Origin: Protonemura montana
Taxonomy: Eukaryota; Arthropoda; Insecta; Plecoptera; Nemouridae
DNA: 64,000 nt
Direction of reading: 5' to 3'
Assembly (NCBI GenBank): GCA_947568835.1
Contig: OX387610.1
Location: 7,651,501 to 7,715,500, forward strand
Below, one piece after another: positions 21,850 to 32,890 of this stretch. Below the pieces are notes generated by a model. The model was not told the DNA's origin. It worked only from the letters and a program-made list of their open reading frames with translations, and did no database searches. How positions within the stretch are numbered: position 1 is the first letter of the stretch; each line of letters opens with the position of its first letter. The translations under genes were made by a program, and so were the position numbers.

Positions 21850-22085
21850 TGTGCAAACAATTTGCACTGATACTGTTTAACTATTCAAATGAGACCAATT
21901 GCGTGATTAACTTCCAGTATTCAAAAAAATATTTATGCTATCGGTCCAAACAAACTACGGAACCGCACCAAAGGCCGCTTGACGGAAATGGCCGCCGGAA
22001 AACGATCGAAGCGCTGGCTGGCGGCGTCAGAAGGCAGCCGATCGATGAGAGACGTCTGAGCCGAGCGCATGTGCTCGTGTCAATC
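21850..22085. promoter_or_regulatory. Shared bidirectional promoter interval, U2AF2/ANKRD40
   Basis: Only about 236 bp separate the start codons of U2AF2 (minus, ATG at 21849) and ANKRD40 (plus, ATG at 22086). The half nearer ANKRD40 (about 21955–22085) is GC-richer and contains CpG steps, against an AT-rich background. No TATA box is obvious. Both 5' UTRs must fit in this space unless further upstream exons exist. Confidence 0.6.
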
Positions 22086-23127
22086 ATGGATCGAATGAAA
22101 ACACTAGAGGAATCTCTACGCGAGGCTGCGTGCATCGGTGATATTGATATTGTAGAACAACTAATTTCACAGGGAATAAATATCAATGCTAAACATGCCA
22201 TTAATGGCTGGTACGAGTAAATTTTGTAAATATGTTTGACATGGCAGTAGAGAGGAAGTCATTTAAAGGGACAATGAGATTTCTCATGCAAAGATCCTCC
22301 AAAATGATTATTATTCACCCATTCTATTGTTATGTTTTAGGACTGCTCTGCATTGGGCTGCTAAACGAGGACACTCTGACATCGTTGCCCTCTTGCTAGC
22401 CAATGGAGCTGATAAAGACGCAGTGACTTCCAAAGGTGAAACACCTAACGGGCTCTGCCAAAAAGCTGACATACACCAGCTTCTTGGAACGGAACCAACA
22501 CTAGACAGAACTACGTCAGTTGAAAATAATCTTCCAATCACACCAAATTATCTGCTACATCCTCCATTAAATGCTAAAGTGGACCCTGTAAACACAATGC
22601 TCGCTAGAAGAAACTCCAGCTCGAGTAAATATCCTACAGCACCTTCCGTTGTAGAAAAGGCAAACGGAATCAGTAGCAGCATTAGTAATTCTCAAATCTC
22701 TACGTCACAGAATGATGGTAAGTATTTTAGATCTTAAGCAACTGCACATATTGTTTAAAGAGCATATTTTTTTAATAGCCTTTGTGTGAATTCTACCATT
22801 TTTGCAGAGCTCGTATTGAAAGTACGCGTTGCTAACACGGGAGATCCTGATTTCATTGAGATTGAGCTTCCCCGCATGGAACTGACTTACTCCAGACTTC
22901 TTCGCACTTGCTGCGAGGAACTGGGAGTCACGCCAACTCAGGTGTACCGTCTGCGCAAGCTTCCCGATACGATTGTCCGCAAGGATAAAGACGTCCTACG
23001 ACTTACTGACTTCCAGGAGATTGAAATAGTTATTGCAACTGATAGACTTGGAAATGGTCTTCCTAACGGAGGAACGAATAACTACCAGTCTATCTCCAAG
23101 TACAAGAATCAGACGATACTTTATTAA
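22086..23127 (+). CDS. ANKRD40: Ankyrin repeat domain-containing protein 40
   Basis: Three exons, 22086–22210, 22341–22717 and 22808–23127, give 273 residues. Two ankyrin repeats sit at about residues 8–37 (LREAACIGDIDIVEQL) and 42–74 (TALHWAAKRGHSDIVALLL), followed by a Ser- and Pro-containing linker. A conserved C-terminal domain starts near residue 168 (LVLKVRVANTG, FIEIELPRMELTYSRLLR, RKLPDTIVRKDKDVLRL). The last motifs match the diagnostic C-terminus of ANKRD40, including the RKDKDV segment. The linker is shorter than in the human protein (368 residues). The molecular role is not well established. I chose the ATG at 22086 because the ankyrin repeat starts just after it; the frame is also open upstream. 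The 3' end converges on the RSL1D1-like gene copy A. Confidence 0.93.
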
Positions 23128-24191
23128 CTTTTGAACATCATATATAATTTGCATAAGAAGGAATATTTCAATAATTAAGCACACAATCGTATCAGACGGT
23201 ATACTAAATAGTATTTCACTACCATTTTTACAAACTACACGTCAATGGAATCATGCACCTTAGATAGAACTGAATTATTGATGCTATATAGAAATGTAAT
23301 ATAAGCTATTTTTATATAAAATAAAATAAAATAAAAAAACATACTCGAGGAAACTTTATTTGGGCAGAAAATGTTTTAAGTATGTGATAATTTAAATTTA
23401 ATTTTAGGGTGTCGATGCAGTGTGTATCGTACAGTTACCTTCGTCCTTTTTCAGAGAAGAAAATAATTGAAAATTACTTATTAGTCCCGAGCAAACAAAA
23501 AACAATAAAACTGAAAAATGCGAATTTTTCTTAGTATTAACGTACTCAACAGTATTAACGTACATTTGCTACATTAATAGTTAGCTGTTTGACAATGTGA
23601 AAGCAAACCTGCTGGATTTTGACAAACTTCAAAGATGAGTACCTAAGTAGGTATTGGTTACTTTAAGTATACAAGCCTCTAGGTGTAAATCGGCTGTAAA
23701 GATGTTTAGGGGTTTAGAACGAATGTGTACCTGATTTAAAATTAGCTGACCAATGACTTTTCAGTGGTTGTATTTTGTACCTGTTAAACATGTCCACTTC
23801 ATTACCAGTTCCTTGACAATATCCCTGACTGTCGGACAACTCATCTACGCAGAGTCCCAACTTGGGGAAAGATGAATTCAGACTGCAGCAACCTGGAAAA
23901 AAAAGTTCAGACTCACTCATCGTCTCTCTTCTCTGTAAAAATTTATGAAAGCATATTTTGTCGATTGAAATAGCTTTTTCATTCTATTGGGAAAAATAAA
24001 TGCAATATATTTGGTGATTTTATGGTGAAAACTCTGTATTGAAGGGTTTCTTATCCTTAAAAGTACTAGATAAGGTTCTTTTGAAGACTTCATAGCAGAG
24101 CCAAAGAGCCCTTTTAAATTAAAGTTCACAATTTAAAAAAGAGCTTTAACCGTAAAACTATGAAACACGTTAACGGTGGGCGTTTAACCCT
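23128..24191. other. Convergent 3' region between ANKRD40 and RSL1D1-like A
   Basis: About 1.06 kb between the two stop codons. It must hold both 3' UTRs. A short minus-strand open stretch at 23.7–23.9 kb follows a pyrimidine-rich acceptor-like site but has no family resemblance. No repeat was recognised. Confidence 0.5.
23320..23336 (+). terminator. Polyadenylation signal cluster for ANKRD40
   Basis: Overlapping AATAAA hexamers (AAATAAAATAAAATAAAA) lie about 190 bp past the ANKRD40 stop on the plus strand, a normal distance for cleavage and polyadenylation. Confidence 0.6.
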
Positions 24192-27100
24192 TTAAATAAT
24201 CAAGAGGATAACGTGTGGTACCATTCTCTGCAGAGGCGACATGCTCTTCTTCATCTTCTTTTTCTTCAACTTGCTCCCGGCCGACTCCAGCTTCACAACC
24301 TTGGTCACCTAAAACAGAACACCTTATAAGCGTCTTGAAACAAAGAGCACTTCAGGCGCTTGACATGTTTCCGACTTGCTGAAAAATAAAAATGAAACAA
24401 AAATGAGGATCCTTGTGTCTGTTAGCTTCAATATTTGATACTTACTTATACAGAAAAAATACTTAACAGGTATTAAATACAAACAATTTTTAGGTATAAC
24501 AACAATGAACATGTATTCAAATTTCAAACACTTAATTAGCAAAAATATCTATGTCTGAAATGGGCTATGATCAGTTTGAACTTGAACTCTCAAGGGACTA
24601 CGATTAATAAAGTTGAATCAAGAGCCGACGGAATGACTGGGCGAATGGTTGCGCCTAACATGACTATGACATCTATGTTGAGATGCACTCCCACTCGGAA
24701 GGATCGCGGCTGCACCAACAGACTAACTCCACTTACTTAGATACACCATTCATTTCAGAAGCCGAAGCATACAAGTACGAGCATTACCTGAGCTTTTTTC
24801 TGGGCATTTCCATTAACCTGCGGAGAACCTGCCGTCGCCTTCCCTTTTCCCGGCGACTTGCTCTTCCTGCTCTTCCTCTTATTCTTCTTCGAAGGCGTAT
24901 TATTACCACTCGTCGCCTATAACAAGTAGTTCAGTTAATGCAATGTTTTATTAACGTGGCCAAAACTATTCTGAGCAATTCATCGTTTGCATCTTGTATC
25001 TCCAATAGGCCCTGGCTATAATCAATTTAGTTTTGTGTAAACGATAGCCCAATTTTATTTTCATATCTTGATATGAGAAACTAGAAAGACAGAAACGTCG
25101 TCGAGAAACCGACAAAAGGAGGTAAGCAAATGCATTACCTGAGGGGACTGTCCACTAGCTAAGGGAGTAACCAGGTTTCCTTTCTTTGGCGACTTGGACT
25201 TCCTGCTCTTCTTCTTTTTGGGCTTGGTAACATCGTCAGTGCCATTGACCCTGACCTCAACCTGCAACAAGACACCGAAGATTCAGTCTTAAGTTTCAGC
25301 CTTGACTAGAGCACGAGAATATTCTCCAAGAGATTATGCTCCGAGCATAAACAAGCATAATCTTCCCACTGACTTGAAATGTCAACTAATGTTAATAAAA
25401 ATTATATTATTTCCTGCTAACTAAGGCGATAGGATACTTTCTGATACTTGACTTATACAGACATATAGGTCTGGCTTTATCAAGGGTCTGCAATCTGCAT
25501 TTCAAAGTTTTTTTCTTTAACTACACCAAGAAGCATGGGAAAAACCAAACCGAAATGAACCGTTTAGACGTTTTTTAATGCTCAAGATGGGAAATATAAG
25601 TGTAAATATTGCTCAGCTCTGTATGTCCGGAATGCGACTAAAATGACGAATCACCTCATAAAAAGATGCTGTAACTTGCATCAATTGTAAAGCAGATGAA
25701 AGGTAAATCATTCATTCAATCAAAGGTACCTATTTACCATTTTTAATCTATTTCTCCTTCATGAAATTCCATGCATGATAAGTAAAAGTCAAATAAAATA
25801 ATAAAGTGAAATCAATACGTAAATCAAGGGTAAAATGTGATTTGGAGAAAATGCTCAGAAAATGCTCGTGCTCGAGAATATTCTCATAAAAGAAAATGCT
25901 CGAGCATTTTGCATCACTAGCCTTGACATGCGGTTTCGTTATAGCATTGCTGTCAAGACTCAAGACTGGACAAAATATTTACTTAACCGAATTGTTTTGA
26001 CAAAAGAATGGGTGATGATTGCCCAGTGCCTCAGAGCCTCTTTGCCTCACCCAGCCCTTGAGAGTAGATGCCAGCGCTAGGGCTGCCCCCCTCCCCCATG
26101 TATTGCCACCAACTTGTGAATTACATTTCAGAAGTGATTGCACTAGTAGGATTTTTAAAAAATCTTTTATTACCTTTGCTGTTTCCTCCTTTATACCCTT
26201 CAGAATTGGTTTTTCCTCAGGCACGGCTAAAATGTCTTCCAGCTCTGTGCCGCGGGTGAACCTCTGCAGACTTGCCATCATTTTCTGCTTAAACTCTATA
26301 CTGAGTTCGCCGTCCTTTTGTACGGGTATGTGAACTTTGGGGCTTCCTTTGTTCTTCTTGTTCTTCTTGTTCTTCTTCGACTGGACATCAAAGGGCATTT
26401 AAGATCAAAGATGCATTTAGGATTAAAACATGTTACGAAACGTCGGGAAATTTAGTTGTCCTTTACTTGGCATTCAAAACCCATTTCAAATAGTTTTTGT
26501 TAAAGGGCAGTGCAGTTTCAGCACTTGACTGAAATCAATATACTGTAGTGGTGAGTAACCGGACACAGGTAAGGAGGCAGTTATTAGTGTTACCAGTAAT
26601 AAAATACTCTACCCCTTGGCATTATATAGTCTTTACCATTTGAATTCAGAAATAATACAAATTTCCTTTTAACCTTTGCCTTTTTCGGCCTACTGTCATC
26701 TAGATTTTCTATAACAAACATTGACAAAAACTTTTTAAACTGGGTTTTGAATGCTACGTTGAATGCTAAGTTGTTCTTCACTTAGCATTCAAAACCCAGT
26801 TTAAAAAGTGTTTGTCAAACTAGTGCTAAGGTTAGATAAAGAAGATATGCATCTTTAAACCATTAAGTGTTCAGATTAATCAAACAAACTATGCATTTAG
26901 TTTCCACTTGAAATCCCAGCGTTTACCTCCTCGTTACAAAAGACGGACTTCTTTGCACGATTGATCAGCATGTTCACCAATTCGTCATTCGAGGTCAGCT
27001 CTGCCTCTTTTTTGGGCTGCTCACGGCGTCCCTTCCTTTCTTCTGGCGCGCTGGCATCTCCGTCCTTCGGCGATGCGCCATTTTCCAGCACCGGCTTGAT

Positions 27101-30100
27101 CTTAGGGCTAACGGCATTGTTCTGCGGGGACATGGAAAACGATCACAGATAAACAATACACAAGTTTGCTATTTGCCAAGCGAAGATTCCTTGCAACGCA
27201 CTTATTTATTACATGCGTAAGTAACGTTTCCTATGGTGATGCAGTAGACAATTATGCTTAGTTTGGATTTACTTTTGGACCGAAGAAGGACCTGGGTCAA
27301 CGTTGGCGCCACGAAATATTGACCCAAGTCCTTTTGAGGACCAAAAGACAATCAGATCAAAGCAAAACTGCCAACTTCATCACCATCTGATAGCGGCTCT
27401 TAACCACACCGGCATTCTATGTTGACTATTTCTAACCAGAGTTTCAAAAGGCTGGTACATGTTACAGGGGAGAGGAAAGTTGTAACGACACTTTGCAAAA
27501 TCATCACTCTAGTTAGTCGGAGTCAGACTTGAGAAGCTTGGTCAATGGCTTACAGGTTTATGTTGACAACTGCCAGTGAAATAGAATCGGGGAGAAAATT
27601 ACCACAGATTTGTCCGGCGCCTTGCCCTGTTTGTTCTTCTTTGCCTTTCTTGGTGTCCAGTCTTGCCCGTTTGGTTCGTCCTTATCCACCAGACTCCTCT
27701 TCAGTCCCGAGATAAAGGCACGCTCCTGGAAGCAACAATCCAATTGAGGAACACACGCACCAACCACACAATAAAAGGTTGGTATCAACTTGTATAAAAA
27801 CGTTTTGATAAAACAGGTGAAAGATAGAAACTTGGCTACAAAGTAGCCGCACTTGTACGGTTTCAGAATGGCATACTAATCGACATATTCTTCGGGCAAT
27901 TTACTAGATTTTTTAAACCACCTTTTTTTTTTACCACCAGATCCCAACTTTCATAATTTTAATAATTACACTTTCAACCTAAATTTCATAACCAGCCTAA
28001 CATCTTATTTCGAAACCTTTTTTCGGTTTGATTCCCCTGAAGAGATTGATAGTGGAATGTAAATGAGATAAAAATACTGTATTTGACCCATTTAATCGAT
28101 GGAAAAATTTGCATATTCCAACAGTCCCAAAAAAAAAGTTAAAGAACAGGGATCCTAGAAGAGGAGACAAAATTATGCAAAAAATACCACATAGAGGTCC
28201 ATGCTTACTTGTATTTACCGCAGTTGCATCCATATATTTAACCTTATCTAACAAGCAAGATTACAACCACAGCACATTCCTCTGGGTGGTGATTTTCAGA
28301 GTCAGGTTCCTACATGACCAACCCAATTCTTCACAGTGCCCCCACCCCCCCACACACACCCCCAAGGGTTTGGTGTTTCTTTGGAAGCGTCTGATTTATT
28401 ACGAGAAGTAGAAGGGCCACAATACAAAAGCTACTTTTGTTATTTCTGGCATCGCATAATTGCTCCAGCTTTGGTTTTATGAAAATAATAATAAATTCTA
28501 ATAAGCCAGTCACCCCCCCCCCCCCTCCCCCCTCAAACAAACAAAATAACTTAAATTACCAATAATCAATCAGTCACCAATGGCCATCAATCAGACAAAA
28601 CGTGCCAACTTCAAAACCAATCTCAAATTCTTCATCATCCAAGCTCCCCTTTTCAACTCAAATCCACAACAGAACATAAATGCTAGAGCACTTTAAGTTT
28701 ACAAAAAATAATTTACAACTGCTATACTCTATATTTGATTGCATCAAAATGAATAACATTTAAAAACTTAGATACTTTTAGTTGCATTTCAAACAATCCA
28801 TGCTTGCACAATATAAACCTACCTGGTGAGCTTTGATGGCTTCAAATCTCTCTGCTTTTGTCTTTTTTGCAGCTGGCTCAGTGCTTCCATCAGACTCAAA
28901 CAACTTCCTCTTGCTCTTCTGTAAAAATAACAAACTGGTATCAGATGGGAGGGAACATGACTTTTTATTTCAAATAAGTTTGTATTGTAGTGCACGAGTA
29001 TTTATTATAACATAATACAAAATGTACATAGTACTTATATTTACAATACCCTTATCTTATTTTTAATTCCTAGGTATTCGGCAGGGGGTTAGTGGTAACA
29101 CATAATCGATAGCGGAAGGTTATTCAAAAATTGAAATACAGAAGAACGTACCTTTCCCATTTTCTCCATTTTTGAATCTGTGAAACAAAACAAAATTATT
29201 CCAATAGAATTTGAGTATACAGTACACAACATTCAATCACAGTGATAACCAAATCATCAAACTGAAGACTAAAAAATTATTATTTGGAATGAATATAAAA
29301 ACACAAGTGCTCGATGGAAAAAAAACTCTCGACTTACTTCACAGAAAATGCGTACGCTAATTGCGTACACTAATGCGTACGCATTTTGGGTTACTGGTTC
29401 ACGAAACTTTGGGGGCCCTGAACAATTTACAGCTTTCCCCTTGCCAACAAGCTAATTAAGTGCTAGTGTTTTTTAGGGTGGTATTCTCTGTTTCATCTGT
29501 CATAAGCTTCTCTCCCTCTTTCACCATCGCGAGGCTATTGGATAGCCCGCAAGAGAAGATACCAGTCCTTGGGCTGGCAAGAAATTTCAGTTATGATTAC
29601 AATGAAGGGATTTCAAAATAGATTTTTATAATTGGTAGAAAAATTCTTTCACTAGCCCCAAAAAACAAAACAACTTCGGCAAATGACGGTGATGATTTGC
29701 AGTGTTCATAAAAATGACAGTTGGGCCGAAAGTCTCCCAAAAGCGACCGGTGGCGCCTCTGCCGATAAACCATGTTCTCACGCTGTTATTTATTTTAAAT
29801 ATTTCAATGGTTTATTGTACGAAGATGCTTGCTCTGTGTACCAAACAGATTCAATGGCGATCATCCATCGAATGATAATCTCACCATTGTCTTCAAAGAT
29901 AGGCACGAGCAGAGATCCAGTTTTCAAGCCAACTTTCTGAAGTGAACCCCAGCCACCTTGGAACCTTTCCTCAATGTTCATTTGGTTCATAACACACAAG
30001 AAGTTGTCCTTGACAGCATCTATTGGCATACTTGTGTCAGCAATCTAGAAAAAAAGACGGTGAGAAATAAATGTATTAAAGAGTCATCAAAGGCAATCTC

Positions 30101-32890
30101 AAAAGCTAGTAATGGCAAGTTGCCATGATTTGGAAGAAAGGAAGACCAAAGGACTGCTCCCCTGCATTGCATACCACCTTCAAAGTAATTCTATACATTC
30201 TTAAATATGACAGAAACATTCTTTTAATAGCTCCAAAAACTAAAACCTTGATACAATAAATAAAAGCTTTACAGCAAAAGGAAAATGGCTCAGTTGAGAT
30301 GATTTGTATTGTTTTTAAAAATGACAGTTGGCCCGCATGTCACCCCAAAACGGCTGATGGCGCCCCTCATGAAAAAGTATGTTTGCTAGCAAAACGGAGT
30401 ACACAGCAAAATATTTATAAACCAGTCTTTTTTGTTGCCAACATTGAAAACAAAAAATTATTATCAAGCATAGAAAATTGATTTATAGATTACCCATTTG
30501 GTAGTCGTGGAAACACAGATTGCCTGACAGAGCTGGTAAAACCTGCTTTATTATGTAACCGCAGGGCCTACACGTATTTGGAGATAGGCAGCACGTTTAA
30601 TTTTAAAACATCACTGGTAATCTACTAAAACTAAATTTGACAAGACACTCACCTTGACCGAGATAGATTCCTCTGATTCGTTTGAGAAGACAAACGTTTT
30701 GCGCATGGCTATCGCCAGTTTCTTGCTGTAAGCTCTGCGATCTGCATTCGGAACAAAATGCAAAATTTTTTTCCCAGGTATAAGTTCTACCTGTCTCTGC
30801 AATGAATTGGTAATTTCCTCGTCAACATATGCGGAAACAATAATGGTATCACTCTTCTCAATGAGCTGTTTCTTGATATTTTGCGATGATGTTACCTGCA
30901 GAAATAAATAAAATTAGAGGTTTCATTAAAAGTGGTCAACAAATTAATACTCCTTGGAATGGTCAAGCCTTGCAGGAACAGTATAGATGTTGGCCAATTT
31001 TACCATCCCGGTTTAAATAATGCTGAATGGATGTTTGAGGGAGGATTTGGGACCTCATTTTTCACCGATTAGCTGACATTTTGAAAGATTTTCAGATTCA
31101 TAAAACTACACTAATTGAATTTTTAATTTCTCTCTAAAAGCTTTGTCCATTCACGTGAAAGAAATTCTATTTTGCAGCCATCTCTATTTTCTCTGTGACT
31201 GAATTGTTGTTTAATATTTGTAACATGAAGAATGGGGGTATCATTTGTAAACCAGGTCAAAGTAAGTAGTATCAATACTTTTTGTTTTAAATTTCTGTGT
31301 TGCCAAACAGTGTAAAACATTAATAATCTTTTCTCATTCTTCTTGTTTTCTATTAAGTTTTCCGGCTTGTAATATTCAATATAACAGAGATTTAAAGCAA
31401 ATTACTGCAATCTCAAGCCTTGTTTTGTGCGGTGTTGGGTCAAATTGGCCACCAGGTGTTCACCTAAAAGTAAGTTTACAAATGCGAGTGATTAACTAAA
31501 TTACCGTGATATCTCCCACAACACCCATAGCAGTCAATTTACTCTTAATAAGTTCATCAGCTTTCTCGACAGTTTTCAAGATGACCCACACACTTCCATG
31601 AGGACTTGGTGGATGCTTCAGATTCCTGAAACAGAGGTCATCAAAATTGAGAAATGACTGTAACAACAACTCCAGAAAGATTCTCCATATGTTAACAATT
31701 GACATAAGAGAAAGACACAAAAAAAAAATCAAACTATTAGCTCTATAGCAAAAATGTGAAAGGACTTATGTGTGCGGTGATAACATACGAATCAGTCAAA
31801 TGTATAACCCATTTTCCAAGAGCTGTAATGATTTCGGAGCTGTTGGGCTTGGCACACCTTTATTTCATTCAGATTTGTGGCGAAATGTGAGTTTTAAAGT
31901 GGTTAGAATTGTGCTACTGCTGGCTGGTACGTGGTTTCCAAAAATGCATCGCAGAGTTTGGTTGTAATTACTGTGAATACGGTGTGATTGTGGGTGAAAT
32001 CATGGCTATGTGTAGTATTTTCTTCCAATTGTGCTTGTTTTTGCTGTTGAAACGGTTGTCAATAGTCAGCGGAAGAGTTTAGAATTAGAATTAAAATTAA
32101 TATGAAGAAAAATGTAAACTTGTATAGCTAGGTATAGAAGTCAATATATTGTAACCAAGCCAGGGTGCTATAAACAATAAAACATTAAACAACAACAAAG
32201 GGCCATTTCAGCTGACAAAAATGGGTGTAACCAGTGGCAGAATTTACCTCAGTGAAAAGGTATCAAGAGCATTCTCCACATCCATTTCACATCTATCACA
32301 TCTATTACTGCTATCATAGAATCTATTCAAAATTAAATTCTTGTGCCATAGATAAAATCTATTTCTACTTCTGTATCATAAAATTCGAGTGAAGACATTT
32401 TAGTTGGGCAATGTTAAGGTTCAAGTGTTGATGTGTATACTTCAAATTATCTTAAGATTACTTACAAGGGATTATTCGAAAATGCAGATCTTATATTTCT
32501 GGGCGAATAGTGCTTCAGAAAAAATTGAAGATACAGCGCCGAGTTATCACCATTCGCTGCTGGCTTAGGTTCCTTCGGCCAAATTCCAGCAGTCTTCAGG
32601 GCAGAAATACCATCTTCAAACTAGAACGAGAAAGTATCATTGAACAAGCTTTTCGATCAAGCGTGCCGGTGAACATGGTACAATTGAAGAAGATATGTAA
32701 TTAGGTACGCGCAGGACAATAACCAATATTCCGAATTCAATGATCATTTCGATACATGAAACATTTAGAGGTTAGAAATTTTTAGCCCGGCTTTTAGCCC
32801 AAATTCTGAAAATGCCAATGGTATTGGGTTTACCTTCATTGAATCTGGCACAGCACTTAAGTTTTTTAGTATTTCCTTTTTAAGAGTCAT
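24192..32890 (-). CDS. RSL1D1: Ribosomal L1 domain-containing protein, RSL1D1-like, copy A
   Basis: Thirteen exons: 32890–32834, 32620–32466, 31625–31505, 30895–30653, 30044–29885, 29177–29152, 28918–28823, 27725–27603, 27121–26927, 26380–26174, 25261–25139, 24916–24788, 24308–24192; 583 residues, all phases consistent. Residues about 20–245 have the L1 fold as in RSL1D1 (FEDGISALKTA, KKILHFVPNADRRAYSKKL, MPIDAVKDNFLCVM, GSLLVPIFED). The remainder is a long, Lys-rich, low-complexity tail with repeated basic motifs (KKNKKNKKNK, RKSKSPKKG, RKSKSPGKGK) that look like nucleolar-localisation signals. RSL1D1-family proteins act in the nucleolus in ribosome biogenesis and cell-growth control. The final exon (stop at 24194–24192) is the least certain. 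Introns hold a hAT relic, two foldback hairpins, one MITE and repeat-family C copies. Gene copy B lies at 55–59 kb. Confidence 0.88.
25307..25919 (+). mobile_element. hAT DNA transposon relic with BED zinc-finger remnant
   Basis: 613 bp flanked by the perfect 8-bp direct repeat GCCTTGAC (25299–25306 and 25920–25927), the hAT target-duplication length. Ends read TAGAGCACGAGAATATT and, on the other strand, TAGTGATGCAAAATGCTCGA. Inside, at about 25576–25690, a plus-strand frame reads GKYKCKYCSALYVRN then ATKMTNHLIKRC, the C-x2-C and H-x4-C pattern of a BED finger found at the N-terminus of hAT transposases. Stops precede the finger and the catalytic region is missing, so it is a non-autonomous deletion derivative. 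It lies in an intron of RSL1D1-like A. Confidence 0.82.
26720..26821. repeat. Foldback hairpin with about 38-bp arms
   Basis: The left arm starts TTGACAAAAACTTTTTAAAC and the right arm ends with its near-perfect complement, CAGTTTAAAAAGTGTTTGTC; both share the TGGGTTTTGAATGCTA core. The loop is about 25 nt, or about 10 nt (TTGTTCTTCA) if the second GAATGCTAAG pairs instead. It sits in an intron of RSL1D1-like A. A diverged copy of the right arm lies at about 26466–26505. Confidence 0.85.
27272..27347. repeat. Imperfect palindrome, about 33-bp arms
   Basis: CTTTTGGACCGAAGAAGGAC with CTGGGTCAACG on the left is mirrored by TATTGACCCAAGTCC with TTTTGAGGACCAAAAG on the right, around a short GGCGCC-containing centre. 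Intronic in RSL1D1-like A. Confidence 0.75.
29345..29387. repeat. Short palindromic cluster with GCGTACGC
   Basis: AAAATGCGTACGC and its exact complement GCGTACGCATTTT are separated by 17 bp that contain another GCGTAC. Intronic in RSL1D1-like A. Confidence 0.8.
29545..29795 (+). repeat. Interspersed repeat family C, copy 1
   Basis: Starts with CCTTGGGCTGGCAAGAAATT and ends with the motif GGTGGCGCCTCTGCCGATAA next to ATGTTCTC. It matches the reverse complement of 39.76–40.12 kb along its length and parts of the copies at 30.14–30.40 and 36.32–36.74 kb. Probably a non-autonomous transposable element; the ends are not defined. Confidence 0.65.
30140..30405 (+). repeat. Interspersed repeat family C, copy 2
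   Basis: Shares AGCAAAAGGAAAATGG, GATGATTTGTA, AAAATGACAGTTGGCCC and the GATGGCGCCCCT motif with the other copies. Intronic in RSL1D1-like A. Confidence 0.6.
30991..31451 (+). mobile_element. TIR element (MITE family A), copy 1
   Basis: Ends read TGGCCAATTTTACCATCCCG and, inverted, TGGCCAATTTGACCCAACAC. The interior shares TTTGCAGCCATCTC, TTGTTTAATATTTG and CAAAGTAAGTAGT with the copies at 37.54 and 50.34 kb. About 460 bp with no coding frame. It lies in an intron of RSL1D1-like A. Confidence 0.72.

Noticed and set aside
23714-23920. Extra 3' exon of RSL1D1-like A
   Set aside because: The sequence has no Lys-rich tail character and the preceding exon already closes in frame with a stop at 24194–24192; kept out for lack of support.
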